From Tessaracoccus sp. SD287 (GTDB taxonomy: Bacteria > Actinomycetota > Actinomycetes > Propionibacteriales > Propionibacteriaceae), in contig NZ_JADIJQ010000013.1 of the NCBI RefSeq assembly GCF_017355265.1, positions 1 to 64,000 of the forward strand: DNA of 64,000 bases. Direction: 5' to 3'. The notes under the pieces are model-generated. The model was given only the letters and a program-made list of their open reading frames with translations. It made no database searches and was not told the origin of the DNA. A program made the position numbers and the translations under genes. Below are positions 49,046 to 56,869 of the stretch, piece after piece. How positions within the stretch are numbered: position 1 is the first letter of the stretch; each line of letters begins with the position of its first letter.

Positions 49046-49273
49046 GGCACATCGTTCACTAAGTGCCGGACGATGGACCCGGAGGCGGCACATCGTTCGC
49101 AAAGTGCTGGACGATCCATCCCCGGCCGGCACATCGTTCACAAAGTGCCGGACCATGCATCCCCGGCCGGCACATCGTTCACAAAGTGCCGGACGATGGA
49201 CCCGGAGGGGGCACATCGTTCACAAAGTGCCGGGCGATGGACCCCCCTCGGGCACATCGTTCACCAAGTGCCG
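49046..49273. repeat. Six-copy 41-bp tandem repeat array
   Basis: Units start at 49048, 49089, 49130, 49171, 49212 and 49253, exactly 41 bp apart; the last is truncated. The conserved core is CACATCGTTCACAAAGTGCC, followed by GGACGATG. Two interleaved arm pairs recur: GGCAC with GTGCC, and CATCG with CGATG, an A-B-A'-B' order. Because 41 is not a multiple of three, the array is not protein-coding. It occupies most of the 442-bp gap between the ABM gene and rpsT (48975-49416); the rest of that gap contains the rpsT promoter. Confidence 0.93.
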
Positions 49274-49319
49274 CCGCTCCACCTGGCGCCGCCCGTCCAT
49301 CACCCCATCGCTTCCGGAT

Positions 49320-49348
49320 TTGGGCACGTCCGGACACGCTGATAGAGT
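49320..49348 (+). promoter_or_regulatory. Candidate sigma-A-type promoter of rpsT
   Basis: A TTGGGC (-35, 49320-49325) and TAGAGT (-10, 49343-49348) pair is separated by the ideal 17 bp. Transcription would start near 49355, giving a leader of about 60 nt before rpsT with a TTGGAGACATC ribosome-binding region. Confidence 0.6.
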
Positions 49349-49416
49349 CGTGTGTCGCACCTGCCGTGCTGGTAGGAGCATCACCCAGAACACTTTGAGC
49401 TTGGAGACATCGCCCC

Positions 49417-49677
49417 ATGGCAAACATCAAGTCGCAGATGAAGCGGAACAAGACCAACGAGAAGTCGCGCCTGCGCAACAAGGCCGTCAAGTCGCAGCTG
49501 CGTACCCACGTCCGCAACTTCCGCGAGGCCGCTGAGGCTGGCGAGACCGAGAAGGCCGCCGAGCTGGCCAAGGTCGCCACCCGCGCTCTCGACAAGGCCG
49601 CTTCGAAGGGCGTCATCCACGCCAACCAGGCCGCCAACCGCAAGTCGGCTGTCGCTGCCAAGGCTGCTGCTTTCTGA
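49417..49677 (+). CDS. rpsT: 30S ribosomal protein bS20
   Basis: This 86-residue, Lys/Arg/Ala-rich, fully helical protein has the family start [11 protein letters not shown] and the C-terminal [13 protein letters not shown] motif. It binds 16S rRNA early in 30S assembly. Its promoter and a rho-independent terminator are both visible, so it is monocistronic. The convergent holA gene shares the downstream region, an arrangement common in bacteria. Confidence 0.98.
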   Translation: MANIKSQMKRNKTNEKSRLRNKAVKSQLRTHVRNFREAAEAGETEKAAELAKVATRALDKAASKGVIHANQAANRKSAVAAKAAAF

Positions 49678-49684
49678 TACCTCT

Positions 49685-49704
49685 GACGTCAGTGCACTGA
49701 CGTC
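49685..49704. repeat. Perfect 20-bp palindrome after rpsT
   Basis: GACGTCAGTGCACTGACGTC is fully self-complementary and begins eight bases after the rpsT stop, ahead of the terminator stem at 49709. As RNA it would make a compact extra hairpin; as DNA it could be a protein site. Role unknown. Confidence 0.8.
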
Positions 49705-49708
49705 CACC

Positions 49709-49749
49709 ACCAGCGTTCCGGTCCTCTGGGTGATCGGGACGCTGGTTTT
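49709..49749 (+). terminator. rho-independent terminator of rpsT
   Basis: A stem of ACCAGCGTtCC with GGgACGCTGGT (one mismatch; arms 49709-49719 and 49736-49746) is followed directly by TTTTGTG. It is placed about 30 bases past the rpsT stop and before the holA stop. Confidence 0.85.
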
Positions 49750-49783
49750 GTGTGCCCGGACAAGGCTCGGACGACGCCAGCCC

Positions 49784-50755
49784 TCAGGAACCGTCGCGGG
49801 CCGCGGCCAGCTGGGCCACCAGTTGCTCGAGGGCGAACTCCGGGTCGTGCGCGGCACCCTTGACCGCCGCGTCCGCCACGGCCACCGCCCTGACCCCGAC
49901 TGCAATGGCGCCGGGACTCCAGTGGCGTGACTGCTGCGCCAACTGCTTGATCTTGAAGGGGGGCACCCCGATCTGGCGAGCCAGTTCAGGTTCGGGGATG
50001 CGGGTGGAGCGCAGGTCGTGGTACTTGCCCAGCCCCCGCAACGAGTTGGCGATGGCGGCGGTCAGCAGCACCGGGGCGACGCCAGTGTCCATGGCCCACC
50101 GCAGCTTGAGCAGGGCCTGGCCGGTGCGTCCGGCCATGATGTCGTCGGCCACCGAGAAGCCCGAGACCTCGGCGCGTCCCGCGAAGTAGCGATGGACGTC
50201 ACTGACGGTGACCTGCCCCTCGGTGAGGTCGGTGGCCAGTTGCTCGAGGGCACTCGCCAGGGCCCGGGCGTCGTGACCCACCGCCTCGACCAGGGCGTCG
50301 GCGGCTGCCGGCGCGAGGGAGATCCTGACCCGTTTGGCCTCGGCCCTCACGAAGTCGGGTAGCTTCCACGGCTTGATGGCGGCGGCGTCGACGAAGGGGA
50401 CCTTGGCCTTCTTGAGCTGGTCGACCAGCCGCTTGCCCTTCACCCCACCGGGGTGCACCAGCACCAGGGCCAGGTCCTCGGGCGGGTCAATGGCGGTCTG
50501 GGCGACCACGTCGAAGAGGTCCTGGTCGAGCAGCGAGATGTCCTCGAGCACCACGATGGAGGCCGACGAAAACAGCGAACCGCCGACCAGTTCAGCAAAC
50601 GTGCCGGCATCGAGTCCGGACGCGGCGACCGTGTTCAGGTCGGCCTCGGGTTCTGTCCGCCGAGCGGCAGCGACGAACGCCTGGACGGCGCGGTCGGCCA
50701 ACAATGACTCGGGTCCCTGGACGAAGAGGGCGGTTCCGAAGGCGTGGGTGCTCAC
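49784..50755 (-). CDS. holA: DNA polymerase III subunit delta
   Basis: The protein has 323 residues from GTG 50755. HolA opens the beta sliding clamp as part of the clamp loader. The N-terminal AAA-like fold (ALFVQGPESLLADRAVQAF) has no functional Walker A, as expected for delta. The C-terminal domain has the conserved region VLLTAAIANSLRGLGKYHDL followed by FKIKQLAQQSRHW. rpsT and holA are convergent neighbours in many genomes. Confidence 0.93.
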   Translation of the reverse strand: MSTHAFGTALFVQGPESLLADRAVQAFVAAARRTEPEADLNTVAASGLDAGTFAELVGGSLFSSASIVVLEDISLLDQDLFDVVAQTAIDPPEDLALVLVHPGGVKGKRLVDQLKKAKVPFVDAAAIKPWKLPDFVRAEAKRVRISLAPAAADALVEAVGHDARALASALEQLATDLTEGQVTVSDVHRYFAGRAEVSGFSVADDIMAGRTGQALLKLRWAMDTGVAPVLLTAAIANSLRGLGKYHDLRSTRIPEPELARQIGVPPFKIKQLAQQSRHWSPGAIAVGVRAVAVADAAVKGAAHDPEFALEQLVAQLAAARDGS

Positions 50756-51014
50756 GTGCCCAGTCTGCCAGTGGGGTGCGACACCCGGCGCCACGTTCCC
50801 CGGCGCCCGGGCTACCGGCCAGGACGTCGTCGCCTCCCGCCCAGTCCCCCGTTTCTCCCCCAGGCCCGCTGCGGGGTTGTCCCGGTCACCCCCGCGGTGC
50901 CCCGCTGAACGTTCGTGCATCAGTTTGAGACAAACGTGCAGCCGACGCAGACTTGGGGGCAGCGTCCCGCGACGCGCCGTACGTGGCAGAGACTTCCACA
51001 CCAGAAGGATTCGC

Positions 51015-52739
51015 ATGACATCAGCACTCACCCCCACTCAACGTTCCAGCACTCTGGCGGCACTGGGCTCCGAGAAGTTCGACGTCCTGGTGATCGGCGG
51101 AGGAGTCACCGGCGCAGGCATCGCCCTGGACGCCGCCTCGCGTGGGCTGCGCACCGCCATCGTCGAGGCCCAGGACTGGGCCTCGGGCACCTCGTCGCGC
51201 TCCTCGCGGCTGGTGCACGGCGGCCTGCGCTACCTGTACAACCTCGACTTCGCGCTCGTCGCCGAGGCCCTGGCCGAGCGAGGCCGACTGCTCACCACGA
51301 TCGCCCCCCACCTGGTCGAGGCCCAGCCCTTCCTGTGGCCGCTGAAGCGGCGCGTCATCGAGCGTGCCTACTCCGCCCTCGGCGTCGGCCTCTACGACGC
51401 GATGGCCATCGCCGGCGCCGGATGGAAGAAGTCGGTGCCGGTGCAAAAGCACCTGTCCCACCAGGGTGCCCTGCAACGCTTCCCCGAGATCGACCCGACC
51501 TCGATGATCGGCGCAATCGAGTTCTATGACGCCCGCGTCGACGACGCCCGCCTGGTCATCACCCTGGTCCGCACCGCCCTGGCCCACGGTGCCGTGGCCG
51601 CGAGCCGCACCGCCGTGACCGCGGTGACCAAGGACGGTGCCCGGGTCACCGGAGCCGTCGTCCGTGACGTCGAGACCGGTGAGCAGATCACGGTGTCGGC
51701 CACGCACGTCATCAATGCCACCGGCGTCTGGACCGAGCAGACCCAGGACCTGGCCGGCGGCACGGGCGGCCTGAAGGTGTTGGCCAGCAAGGGGGTGCAC
51801 ATCCTGGTTCCCCGGGAGCGCCTCACGGCCCAGTCGGGTCTGTTCCTGCGCACGGAGAAGTCGGTGCTGTTCGTCATTCCCTGGCAGCACTACTGGGTCA
51901 TCGGCACCACCGACACCGCCTGGCACGAACCGCTGAAGCACCCGGTTCCCTCGGCGGCCGACATCGACTACGTCCTGGAGCAGGCCAACCAGGTCCTGGC
52001 CAGCCCGCTGACCCGTCAGGACATCATCGGCACCTACGCCGGGCTGCGCCCACTGCTGCAGCCCAAGGTCCTGGACGAGTCCGCTTCCACCAAGGTCTCG
52101 CGCGAGCACACCGTCACCGAGGTCGCCCCGGGCATGACCGCCATCGCGGGCGGCAAACTGACCACCTATCGGGTGATGGCCAGCGACGCCGTCGACTTCG
52201 CCCTGGGAGACGCCGCGAAGGCCAGGCCCTCGGTGACCGCCGACCTGCCGCTGCTGGGCGCGACCGGCTTCGAGGAACTGCGTGCCCGGGCGGCCGAGAT
52301 CTCGGCGGACTACGGCATCGAGACCGGCGAGGTGACGCACCTGCTGCGCCGCTACGGCTCCGAACTTGGCGACGTGCTGGCCCTCATCGACCAGGATCCC
52401 TCACTCGGCCGGCCGCTGGCGGCGGCACCCCAGTACCTGCGTGCCGACGTGCACCGGGCCTGCGCCGTCGAGGGCGCCCTGCACCTGGAGGACATCCTTG
52501 TCGCGCGGGTGCGGCTGAACTCCGAGTCCGCCGACCGCGGTGCGTCCGCCGTGGACGAGGTCGCCGAGATCGCCGCACCCCTGCTGGGCTGGGACGATGC
52601 CCGGGTCGAGGCCGAGAAGCAGAACTACCGTGACCGGGTCGCCGCGGAACTGGCAGCCCAGGAGCAGCCGGACGATGCCGCCGCCGCGGCCGCGCGACTC
52701 GAGGCCGCCGACATCGTCGGTGACGGCCTGCTGGGCTGA
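51015..52739 (+). CDS. glpD: FAD-dependent glycerol-3-phosphate dehydrogenase
   Basis: The 574-residue aerobic enzyme oxidises glycerol 3-phosphate to dihydroxyacetone phosphate at the membrane. The N-terminal FAD motif V-I-G-G-G-V-T-G-A-G lies near residues 26-35. G-T-S-S-R-S-S-R-L-V-H-G-G-L-R-Y-L follows; the DAO_C cap domain occupies the last ~170 residues. The AAGGAT ribosome-binding site precedes ATG 51015. The 259-bp upstream gap contains a small dyad (GTTTG-AGA-CAAAC at 50923-50935) that might be an operator. No glpK or glpF is adjacent. Confidence 0.95.
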   Translation: MTSALTPTQRSSTLAALGSEKFDVLVIGGGVTGAGIALDAASRGLRTAIVEAQDWASGTSSRSSRLVHGGLRYLYNLDFALVAEALAERGRLLTTIAPHLVEAQPFLWPLKRRVIERAYSALGVGLYDAMAIAGAGWKKSVPVQKHLSHQGALQRFPEIDPTSMIGAIEFYDARVDDARLVITLVRTALAHGAVAASRTAVTAVTKDGARVTGAVVRDVETGEQITVSATHVINATGVWTEQTQDLAGGTGGLKVLASKGVHILVPRERLTAQSGLFLRTEKSVLFVIPWQHYWVIGTTDTAWHEPLKHPVPSAADIDYVLEQANQVLASPLTRQDIIGTYAGLRPLLQPKVLDESASTKVSREHTVTEVAPGMTAIAGGKLTTYRVMASDAVDFALGDAAKARPSVTADLPLLGATGFEELRARAAEISADYGIETGEVTHLLRRYGSELGDVLALIDQDPSLGRPLAAAPQYLRADVHRACAVEGALHLEDILVARVRLNSESADRGASAVDEVAEIAAPLLGWDDARVEAEKQNYRDRVAAELAAQEQPDDAAAAAARLEAADIVGDGLLG

Positions 52740-52743
52740 GGCC

Positions 52744-53202
52744 TCAGACCAGAGGCCAGAACAGGTCAGTGCGCATCGTGGCCGGGTCGACCTCGGGGGT
52801 CGGCTCGGTCACGTACACCTCCCACATTTTCTCACCGACGTGGCGGCCCTGGCCCAGCACCCACTGGTACAGCTCGTTCCAGGCCGAGCCGAGCCCGTCA
52901 TAGGGACCGACGTGGGTGGCGTGGGCCACCTCTCCACCCGGCAGTTCGGCGGGAATGACGTCGCCATCAGCGGTGATGGCTCCGTCGGTGATGACGCCAG
53001 CCTCCAGTTCAACCGTGTCGGTCGGGGTGCTCAGGTAGTGGCCGATGGCGCCCCTGACTCCCACCTCCTGCTCGGCGACGGCGCGAGCGACGGCGGCGAA
53101 GGAGGTGTCGTAGAAGTCACGGATCTGGTCCATCGGGACGGTCCGGCGGACGACCGCTGTGTGCTGCGGGTCCAGGGTGGTGATCTGCGGATTCTCGAGC
53201 AT
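52744..53202 (-). CDS. GyrI-like/effector-binding domain protein
   Basis: This 152-residue protein has an N-terminal strand (PQITTLDPQHTAVVRRTV) and the later segments GEVAHATHVGPYDGLGSAW, typical of SOUL/GyrI-like (AraC effector-binding) small-molecule binding domains. No DNA-binding domain is fused. It ends five bases from the glpD stop, convergent. It may bind a cytoplasmic small molecule or drug. Confidence 0.8.
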   Translation of the reverse strand: MLENPQITTLDPQHTAVVRRTVPMDQIRDFYDTSFAAVARAVAEQEVGVRGAIGHYLSTPTDTVELEAGVITDGAITADGDVIPAELPGGEVAHATHVGPYDGLGSAWNELYQWVLGQGRHVGEKMWEVYVTEPTPEVDPATMRTDLFWPLV

Positions 53203-53261
53203 GTCCCCATGTTTGCATGGCGGTCCCCCGGCATCCGGCGTGGCGCGAATATCGTGGCTCC

Positions 53262-54461
53262 ATGCGCACCCTGACTACGTTGCTCTCGGTCTCCGTGCTG
53301 CTGTCGGTCCTCGGCGGCGTGCTCGGGGCGCCCCCGGCGCGGGCCGTCGATCACTGGGTGGTCACCACCTCGGCGGGGACGACGGTACTCGCCGGAGCGA
53401 CTCTCACCCTGCGCGCCACCCGCACCACCTGCGCACCGGCCCAGCCCGTGACAGTGTGGTGGTCCGACACGCAGACCCTGAGGTGGCGGCCGGCGTTGAC
53501 TGCTGCGCCCGGCGCGGCTTGCCAACTGCAACTGCCACTCGCGTCCGGCCTGCGAGTCGGCAAGCACCGCTTCGCCGTCACTACCGGCCAAGTGCCCGGA
53601 GCAGGGGACTTCTCCAGCGCGATCACGGCCAACCCCGCCAGTTTCCGCCTGTCCGGCCCCGCCAGGACCACCCTGACCGACCGCCCCGTGCTGACAGTGA
53701 CGGCAGGGCCGCAGGCGTCCGGGTTGCCCGTGCGAGTGTGGACGGGCTCGGGGACCAGCACCCGCATCGTCGGCCAGGGCACCTTGGACGACAACGGCCA
53801 GTTCCGCGTCGCCTTCGGGTTGAACATCGGAGTGGTCGGCACGGTGACGCTGCAGGCGAGCATCAGCGACGGCGCCGGGTACGCGGTGGCCTCGAACCAG
53901 CTCGTGGTGCTGCGCGAGGGGTTCGGCGGACGAATCCGGGCCACCACCTCGGCCGACGTCACCTCCTTGTACCGGGCCGGATGTCCAGTCGGTCCCTCGG
54001 GGCTGGCCACCATCGAGATGAACCACTGGGACTACCAGGGCACCGTGCGGTCGGGGGTGTTGATCGTCCGCAAGGACCTGGCACCCAAGGTGATGGCCGC
54101 CTTCCACCAGGCCTTTGACGCGCGCTGGCCGATCCAGTCGATGAAGAGCCTGAACCTGTGGGGTGGTGACGACATCAAGATCATGGCCGCCGGAAACACT
54201 GGCGCGTTCAACTGCCGCCACGTCGTGGGCAACCCCTACGCCCAGTCGCCGCACTCCTATGGCAGCGCCATCGACATCAACCAACGTGAGAACCCCTATC
54301 GCGCCCCCAATGGCGTCTGGTACCCCAACGCCACCTACGCCACCTCCCGTCCCGCCTCGGTGACCGGTCTGCTGACCGCCACGTCCCCGATGGTGACCGC
54401 CTTGAAGGGCCAGGGTTTCCGCTGGTTCTCTGGCTGGGACTGGCACCACTTCGAACCATGA
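53262..54461 (+). CDS. Secreted M15-family peptidase (D-Ala-D-Ala carboxypeptidase/L-Ala-D-Glu peptidase-like)
   Basis: The 399-residue protein has an N-terminal signal peptide (TLLSVSVLLSVLGGVLG...ARA), an Ig-like beta region (about residues 30-240), and a C-terminal zinc peptidase domain. The zinc motif is S-P-H-S-Y-G-S-A-I-D with His331 and Asp338, and the last ligand pair is D-W-H-H-F near the C-terminus. This is the VanY/Ply-like M15 pattern, so peptidoglycan stem peptides are the probable substrate. The lipoprotein gene downstream overlaps its stop (ATGA). Confidence 0.88.
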   Translation: MRTLTTLLSVSVLLSVLGGVLGAPPARAVDHWVVTTSAGTTVLAGATLTLRATRTTCAPAQPVTVWWSDTQTLRWRPALTAAPGAACQLQLPLASGLRVGKHRFAVTTGQVPGAGDFSSAITANPASFRLSGPARTTLTDRPVLTVTAGPQASGLPVRVWTGSGTSTRIVGQGTLDDNGQFRVAFGLNIGVVGTVTLQASISDGAGYAVASNQLVVLREGFGGRIRATTSADVTSLYRAGCPVGPSGLATIEMNHWDYQGTVRSGVLIVRKDLAPKVMAAFHQAFDARWPIQSMKSLNLWGGDDIKIMAAGNTGAFNCRHVVGNPYAQSPHSYGSAIDINQRENPYRAPNGVWYPNATYATSRPASVTGLLTATSPMVTALKGQGFRWFSGWDWHHFEP

Positions 54462-55360
54462 CCAGACCCATGACCCGTCGCCTCACCACAGCTGCGGCCG
54501 TGGCCCTGGTGGTGGTGCTCGCGGCCGGGATGGGCGCCTGCACCCGCGACCAGGACGCCCTTCCGGACCCGAATACCGTGGCGCCGGCGACCACGCCCCA
54601 GATGAGCACCGGTCCCTCGACCCGTGCTCCCTCGGCCACCACTGCGTCCACGACCGGTCCCGCGACCACTCGCCCCCCGACCACGGACCAGTCCGCCACC
54701 GCACGACCATCTCCGGTGACACCCGCCTCCCCCGTCGGTTCGACCACCCGGGCCATCCCCCCGACGACGTGGGTGACCCAGCCCGCCACCGGCGCGCCGA
54801 CCGCACCCAACACCGCGGCGACGTTGCCACCGCCCACCCAGGATCCGAGCCCGGCCGCGACCTCCGGACCCCTGCACCTGGACTCCCAGCCGCGCCCGCC
54901 GGGCTGGACTCCCACCGCCGCCCACGCACCCACGGCGACTCGGGCGCGGGACCCGCGCTACGCCGCCTGGGAGGCGATGATGGTCGGCTGCGCCCCGGTG
55001 GACCGGCGCACCTGGATCGACCCGGCGCACGCCCTGGAGGTCGCCGTCAGCCGCGACGGACGACCCGGGGTTGGCCTGATCATGCAGTTCAGTTCCCAGC
55101 AGGCGGCGCTGCGCTATCTCGGCGCGTTCGAGCAGCAACTGGGTGCCTGCCCGGCCCGCCCCTCGGCGCAGCAACCCGGCGTCATCCGGATCGAGTCCGC
55201 GCCGGGGCTCTGGCTGGGACGACGGCTGCTTCCCGACGGGAGCGTCTGGGCCGAGGTCGCCACTGTCAGCGGCGCCACCGTGCGACTGTGGATCCTGCAG
55301 GACGCCGGCGGCATGGACGACGCGCAGCTACGCCAGTTGGCGGCCCATCTACGCGCCTGA
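54458..55360 (+). CDS. Lipoprotein with Thr/Pro-rich linker, unknown function
   Basis: This 300-residue protein has a type II signal peptide ending in the lipobox-like G-M-G-A-C. A roughly 110-residue Thr/Pro/Ala linker, probably spanning the cell wall, follows. The globular C-terminal domain (about residues 160-300) contains two Cys that may pair (VGCAP and LGACPAR). Its start overlaps the M15 peptidase gene, suggesting a joint envelope role. No known domain is recognised. Confidence 0.8.
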   Translation: MTRPMTRRLTTAAAVALVVVLAAGMGACTRDQDALPDPNTVAPATTPQMSTGPSTRAPSATTASTTGPATTRPPTTDQSATARPSPVTPASPVGSTTRAIPPTTWVTQPATGAPTAPNTAATLPPPTQDPSPAATSGPLHLDSQPRPPGWTPTAAHAPTATRARDPRYAAWEAMMVGCAPVDRRTWIDPAHALEVAVSRDGRPGVGLIMQFSSQQAALRYLGAFEQQLGACPARPSAQQPGVIRIESAPGLWLGRRLLPDGSVWAEVATVSGATVRLWILQDAGGMDDAQLRQLAAHLRA

Positions 55361-55426
55361 CTTGCCGGGAGCGACGGTCTGGTCGCGAGCACGGCCCGCC
55401 CCTATGAATGACTGGCCGGCCTCGGA

Positions 55427-55942
55427 TCAGTCCAGTGGCAGCATCTGGATGAACCAGAAGGCCACGAGGCCAAGCAGCACGAACGTCGGAACGAGACAGC
55501 CCAGGACGATCTTGGACGGCGCGGCGACCTGAAAGGACTGGGTCGGGTCCTGGGGGTTGTACGCCACCTCGAGGGGTGACCCTGGCGCCGGAGCATTGGC
55601 GTAGGAGACCTCGGACTCCCCCACGTAGCGGACGCCGCGCGAGTCGTGGAACTGGAAGCGCGGCCAGTAGCGAATGTTCCGGTTCATGTTGCCGCCACCG
55701 TGTGTCCAGCCCTGGCGGCTGCCGGTGACCGCGGCCACGGCCTTGGGCCAACTGGCGATCAGCCGCTCCTGAGCTCGGGTCTTGCGCACGGTGTGGACCA
55801 GCGTGATCGCCACGGCGGTGAAGAACAGAGCCCAGATGACATAGAGCGCGATCCTCAAGAGTCCCCCCAACGTGAATGGCCCAAGGTTAGCCAGCGTGAA
55901 TGGTCCGGCGTGTGCTCCCGGGCCCCAGTCCGCTGCAACCAC
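55427..55942 (-). CDS. DUF3592-family membrane protein
   Basis: This 171-residue protein has two hydrophobic helices (about residues 30-50 and 145-165). Between them is a beta-rich domain with the family-like stretches YWPRFQFHDSRGVRYVGESEVSY and GSPLEVAYNPQDP. The N-terminal ~25 residues contain a repeated PFTL motif and may be upstream of the true start (a TTG near 55863 with GGGGGGA is an alternative). Function unknown. Confidence 0.75.
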   Translation of the reverse strand: MVAADWGPGAHAGPFTLANLGPFTLGGLLRIALYVIWALFFTAVAITLVHTVRKTRAQERLIASWPKAVAAVTGSRQGWTHGGGNMNRNIRYWPRFQFHDSRGVRYVGESEVSYANAPAPGSPLEVAYNPQDPTQSFQVAAPSKIVLGCLVPTFVLLGLVAFWFIQMLPLD

Positions 55943-56089
55943 CCCTCGGCGGGCCGCAACTTACCAGTCCGGGGGTCCTGTCCCGCGTTCCACCACTGCG
56001 CCCCCCCCGTCAGCCGCTGGATGTGTACTGATGGGTGAACGTGCGGCTTCCCAGCAGCTCGGCCTCGATCCACAGCGTCTGGAATCAAA

Positions 56090-56437
56090 TCAAATCTCAT
56101 CCTCCGTGGCCTTGTCGGGGTCGCAGACGTGCAGGTGATCGAAGACCTCGAGGCTGTCGGTGGACGCCGCGACGAACGTCTTTAGCTGGACGCGGCCGCT
56201 GTCGTGCTGGCTCTTGTCAAGTTCCTCAAGTTCGGCGGTGCGTAGGTCGTCGGCATTAACCTCTTGCTGCCGTCGGCGTTTACGGAGACCGTAATGGGCC
56301 GGCCGCGGGGCTGCCGAAGAGCTTGGCCGTGGTTGTTCAGATGCGCCATTATGAGATCCATGTCGTGATTCGCGGTGGCCCCTGTCGCCCTTGCTCGTCA
56401 GGGAAGTTCCCCGGTTAGCCGTGCTGACCAACCTCAC
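56090..56437 (-). pseudogene. Possible decayed gene downstream of the XRE protein
   Basis: Two frames look partly coding. In one, an ATG at 56361 gives a 59-residue peptide ending at 56182 (DLIMAHLNNHGQALRQPRG, then ITVSVNADGSKRLMPT). In the other, the last ~30 codons before 56090 (FVAASTDSLEVFDHLHVCDP) look protein-like. Neither alone resembles a known domain. A frameshifted remnant of a gene that once followed the regulator is the simplest explanation; a pair of tiny real genes cannot be excluded. Confidence 0.35.
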
Positions 56438-56660
56438 TGACGGTGAGACGGAGTCCGAGTACTTCGGTCACTTTCATTAGGTTCCCCAACGACAGCCCTT
56501 CAATCCCACGCTCCAATCTTGCGACGGTCGGGCGAGACAGTCCGGCTCGATCTCCCAGCTCGGCCTGAGACCACCCTCGTGCGCGACGAGAACGGCGAAT
56601 CGCCTCAGCGACTTCGCCCAGTTCCTTGTGTGCCGTTGCTCGTCGACCAGTGGTGGCCAT
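56415..56660 (-). CDS. Small XRE-family regulator (controller- or HipB-like)
   Basis: This 81-residue protein is almost entirely one Cro/C1 helix-turn-helix: W-S-Q-A-E-L-G-D-R-A-G-L-S-R-P-T-V-A-R-L-E-R-G at about residues 30-52. A short C-terminal strand follows (LGLRLTVSEV), as in HipB-like antitoxins and restriction-modification controller (C) proteins. Seven bases upstream of its start lies a perfect 22-bp palindrome (56667-56688). The methyltransferase is divergent from it, so control of the defence operon is plausible. No intact HipA toxin follows. Confidence 0.82.
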   Translation of the reverse strand: MATTGRRATAHKELGEVAEAIRRSRRARGWSQAELGDRAGLSRPTVARLERGIEGLSLGNLMKVTEVLGLRLTVSEVGQHG

Positions 56661-56666
56661 TCAGCT

Positions 56667-56688
56667 ATTGAATCATATATGATTCAAT
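56667..56688. promoter_or_regulatory. Perfect 22-bp palindrome, probable operator of the XRE/defence promoter region
   Basis: The half-site ATTGAATCATA is followed directly by its exact complement, centred between 56677 and 56678. It lies immediately upstream of the XRE gene and about 180 bp before the methyltransferase start, in an AT-rich spot of an otherwise GC-rich window. The TATATG core could double as a -10 for the XRE gene. Binding by the XRE protein is the likely explanation. Confidence 0.85.
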
Positions 56689-56869
56689 CGACGCGAGAAT
56701 CGGATGCAGAGAGTCACTGTGATGAGGGGACGTGATGCTCCGGCAGTCTGCGGCTCTGTTGACGCCGTCGGCGCTGACCATCCATGTCTACGCGACGCCC
56801 ATTTCCGCGGTCGGTCGTGGACTGTCGGTCCCGCCTGCCATCATGAGGACACGAGCGCTGAGGAGAATA

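Noticed and set aside
49046-49273. Six regular repeats considered as a CRISPR array.
   Set aside because: Successive units are contiguous and similar along their whole length, with no unique spacers, and no cas genes are present.
49063-49398. Short frames over the 41-bp array giving repeated FTKCR-like peptides.
   Set aside because: The 41-bp period is not a multiple of three, so each copy is read in a different frame; no ribosome-binding site supports translation.
50920-50938. Small dyad GTTTG-AGA-CAAAC upstream of glpD as a GlpR-type operator.
   Set aside because: Five-base arms occur easily by chance and there is no second copy or regulator gene nearby; not listed as a site.
55950-56110. 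Island boundary examined for a tRNA-derived attachment site.
   Set aside because: No tRNA gene fragment or matching direct repeat is visible; the other end of the island lies outside the window, so an att pair cannot be tested.
56704-56869. Extended N-terminus of the cytosine methyltransferase from a start near 56735 (AGGGGA upstream).
   Set aside because: The extra residues fall outside the methyltransferase domain and a better GAGGAG-GTG start exists at 56870; it remains an alternative.
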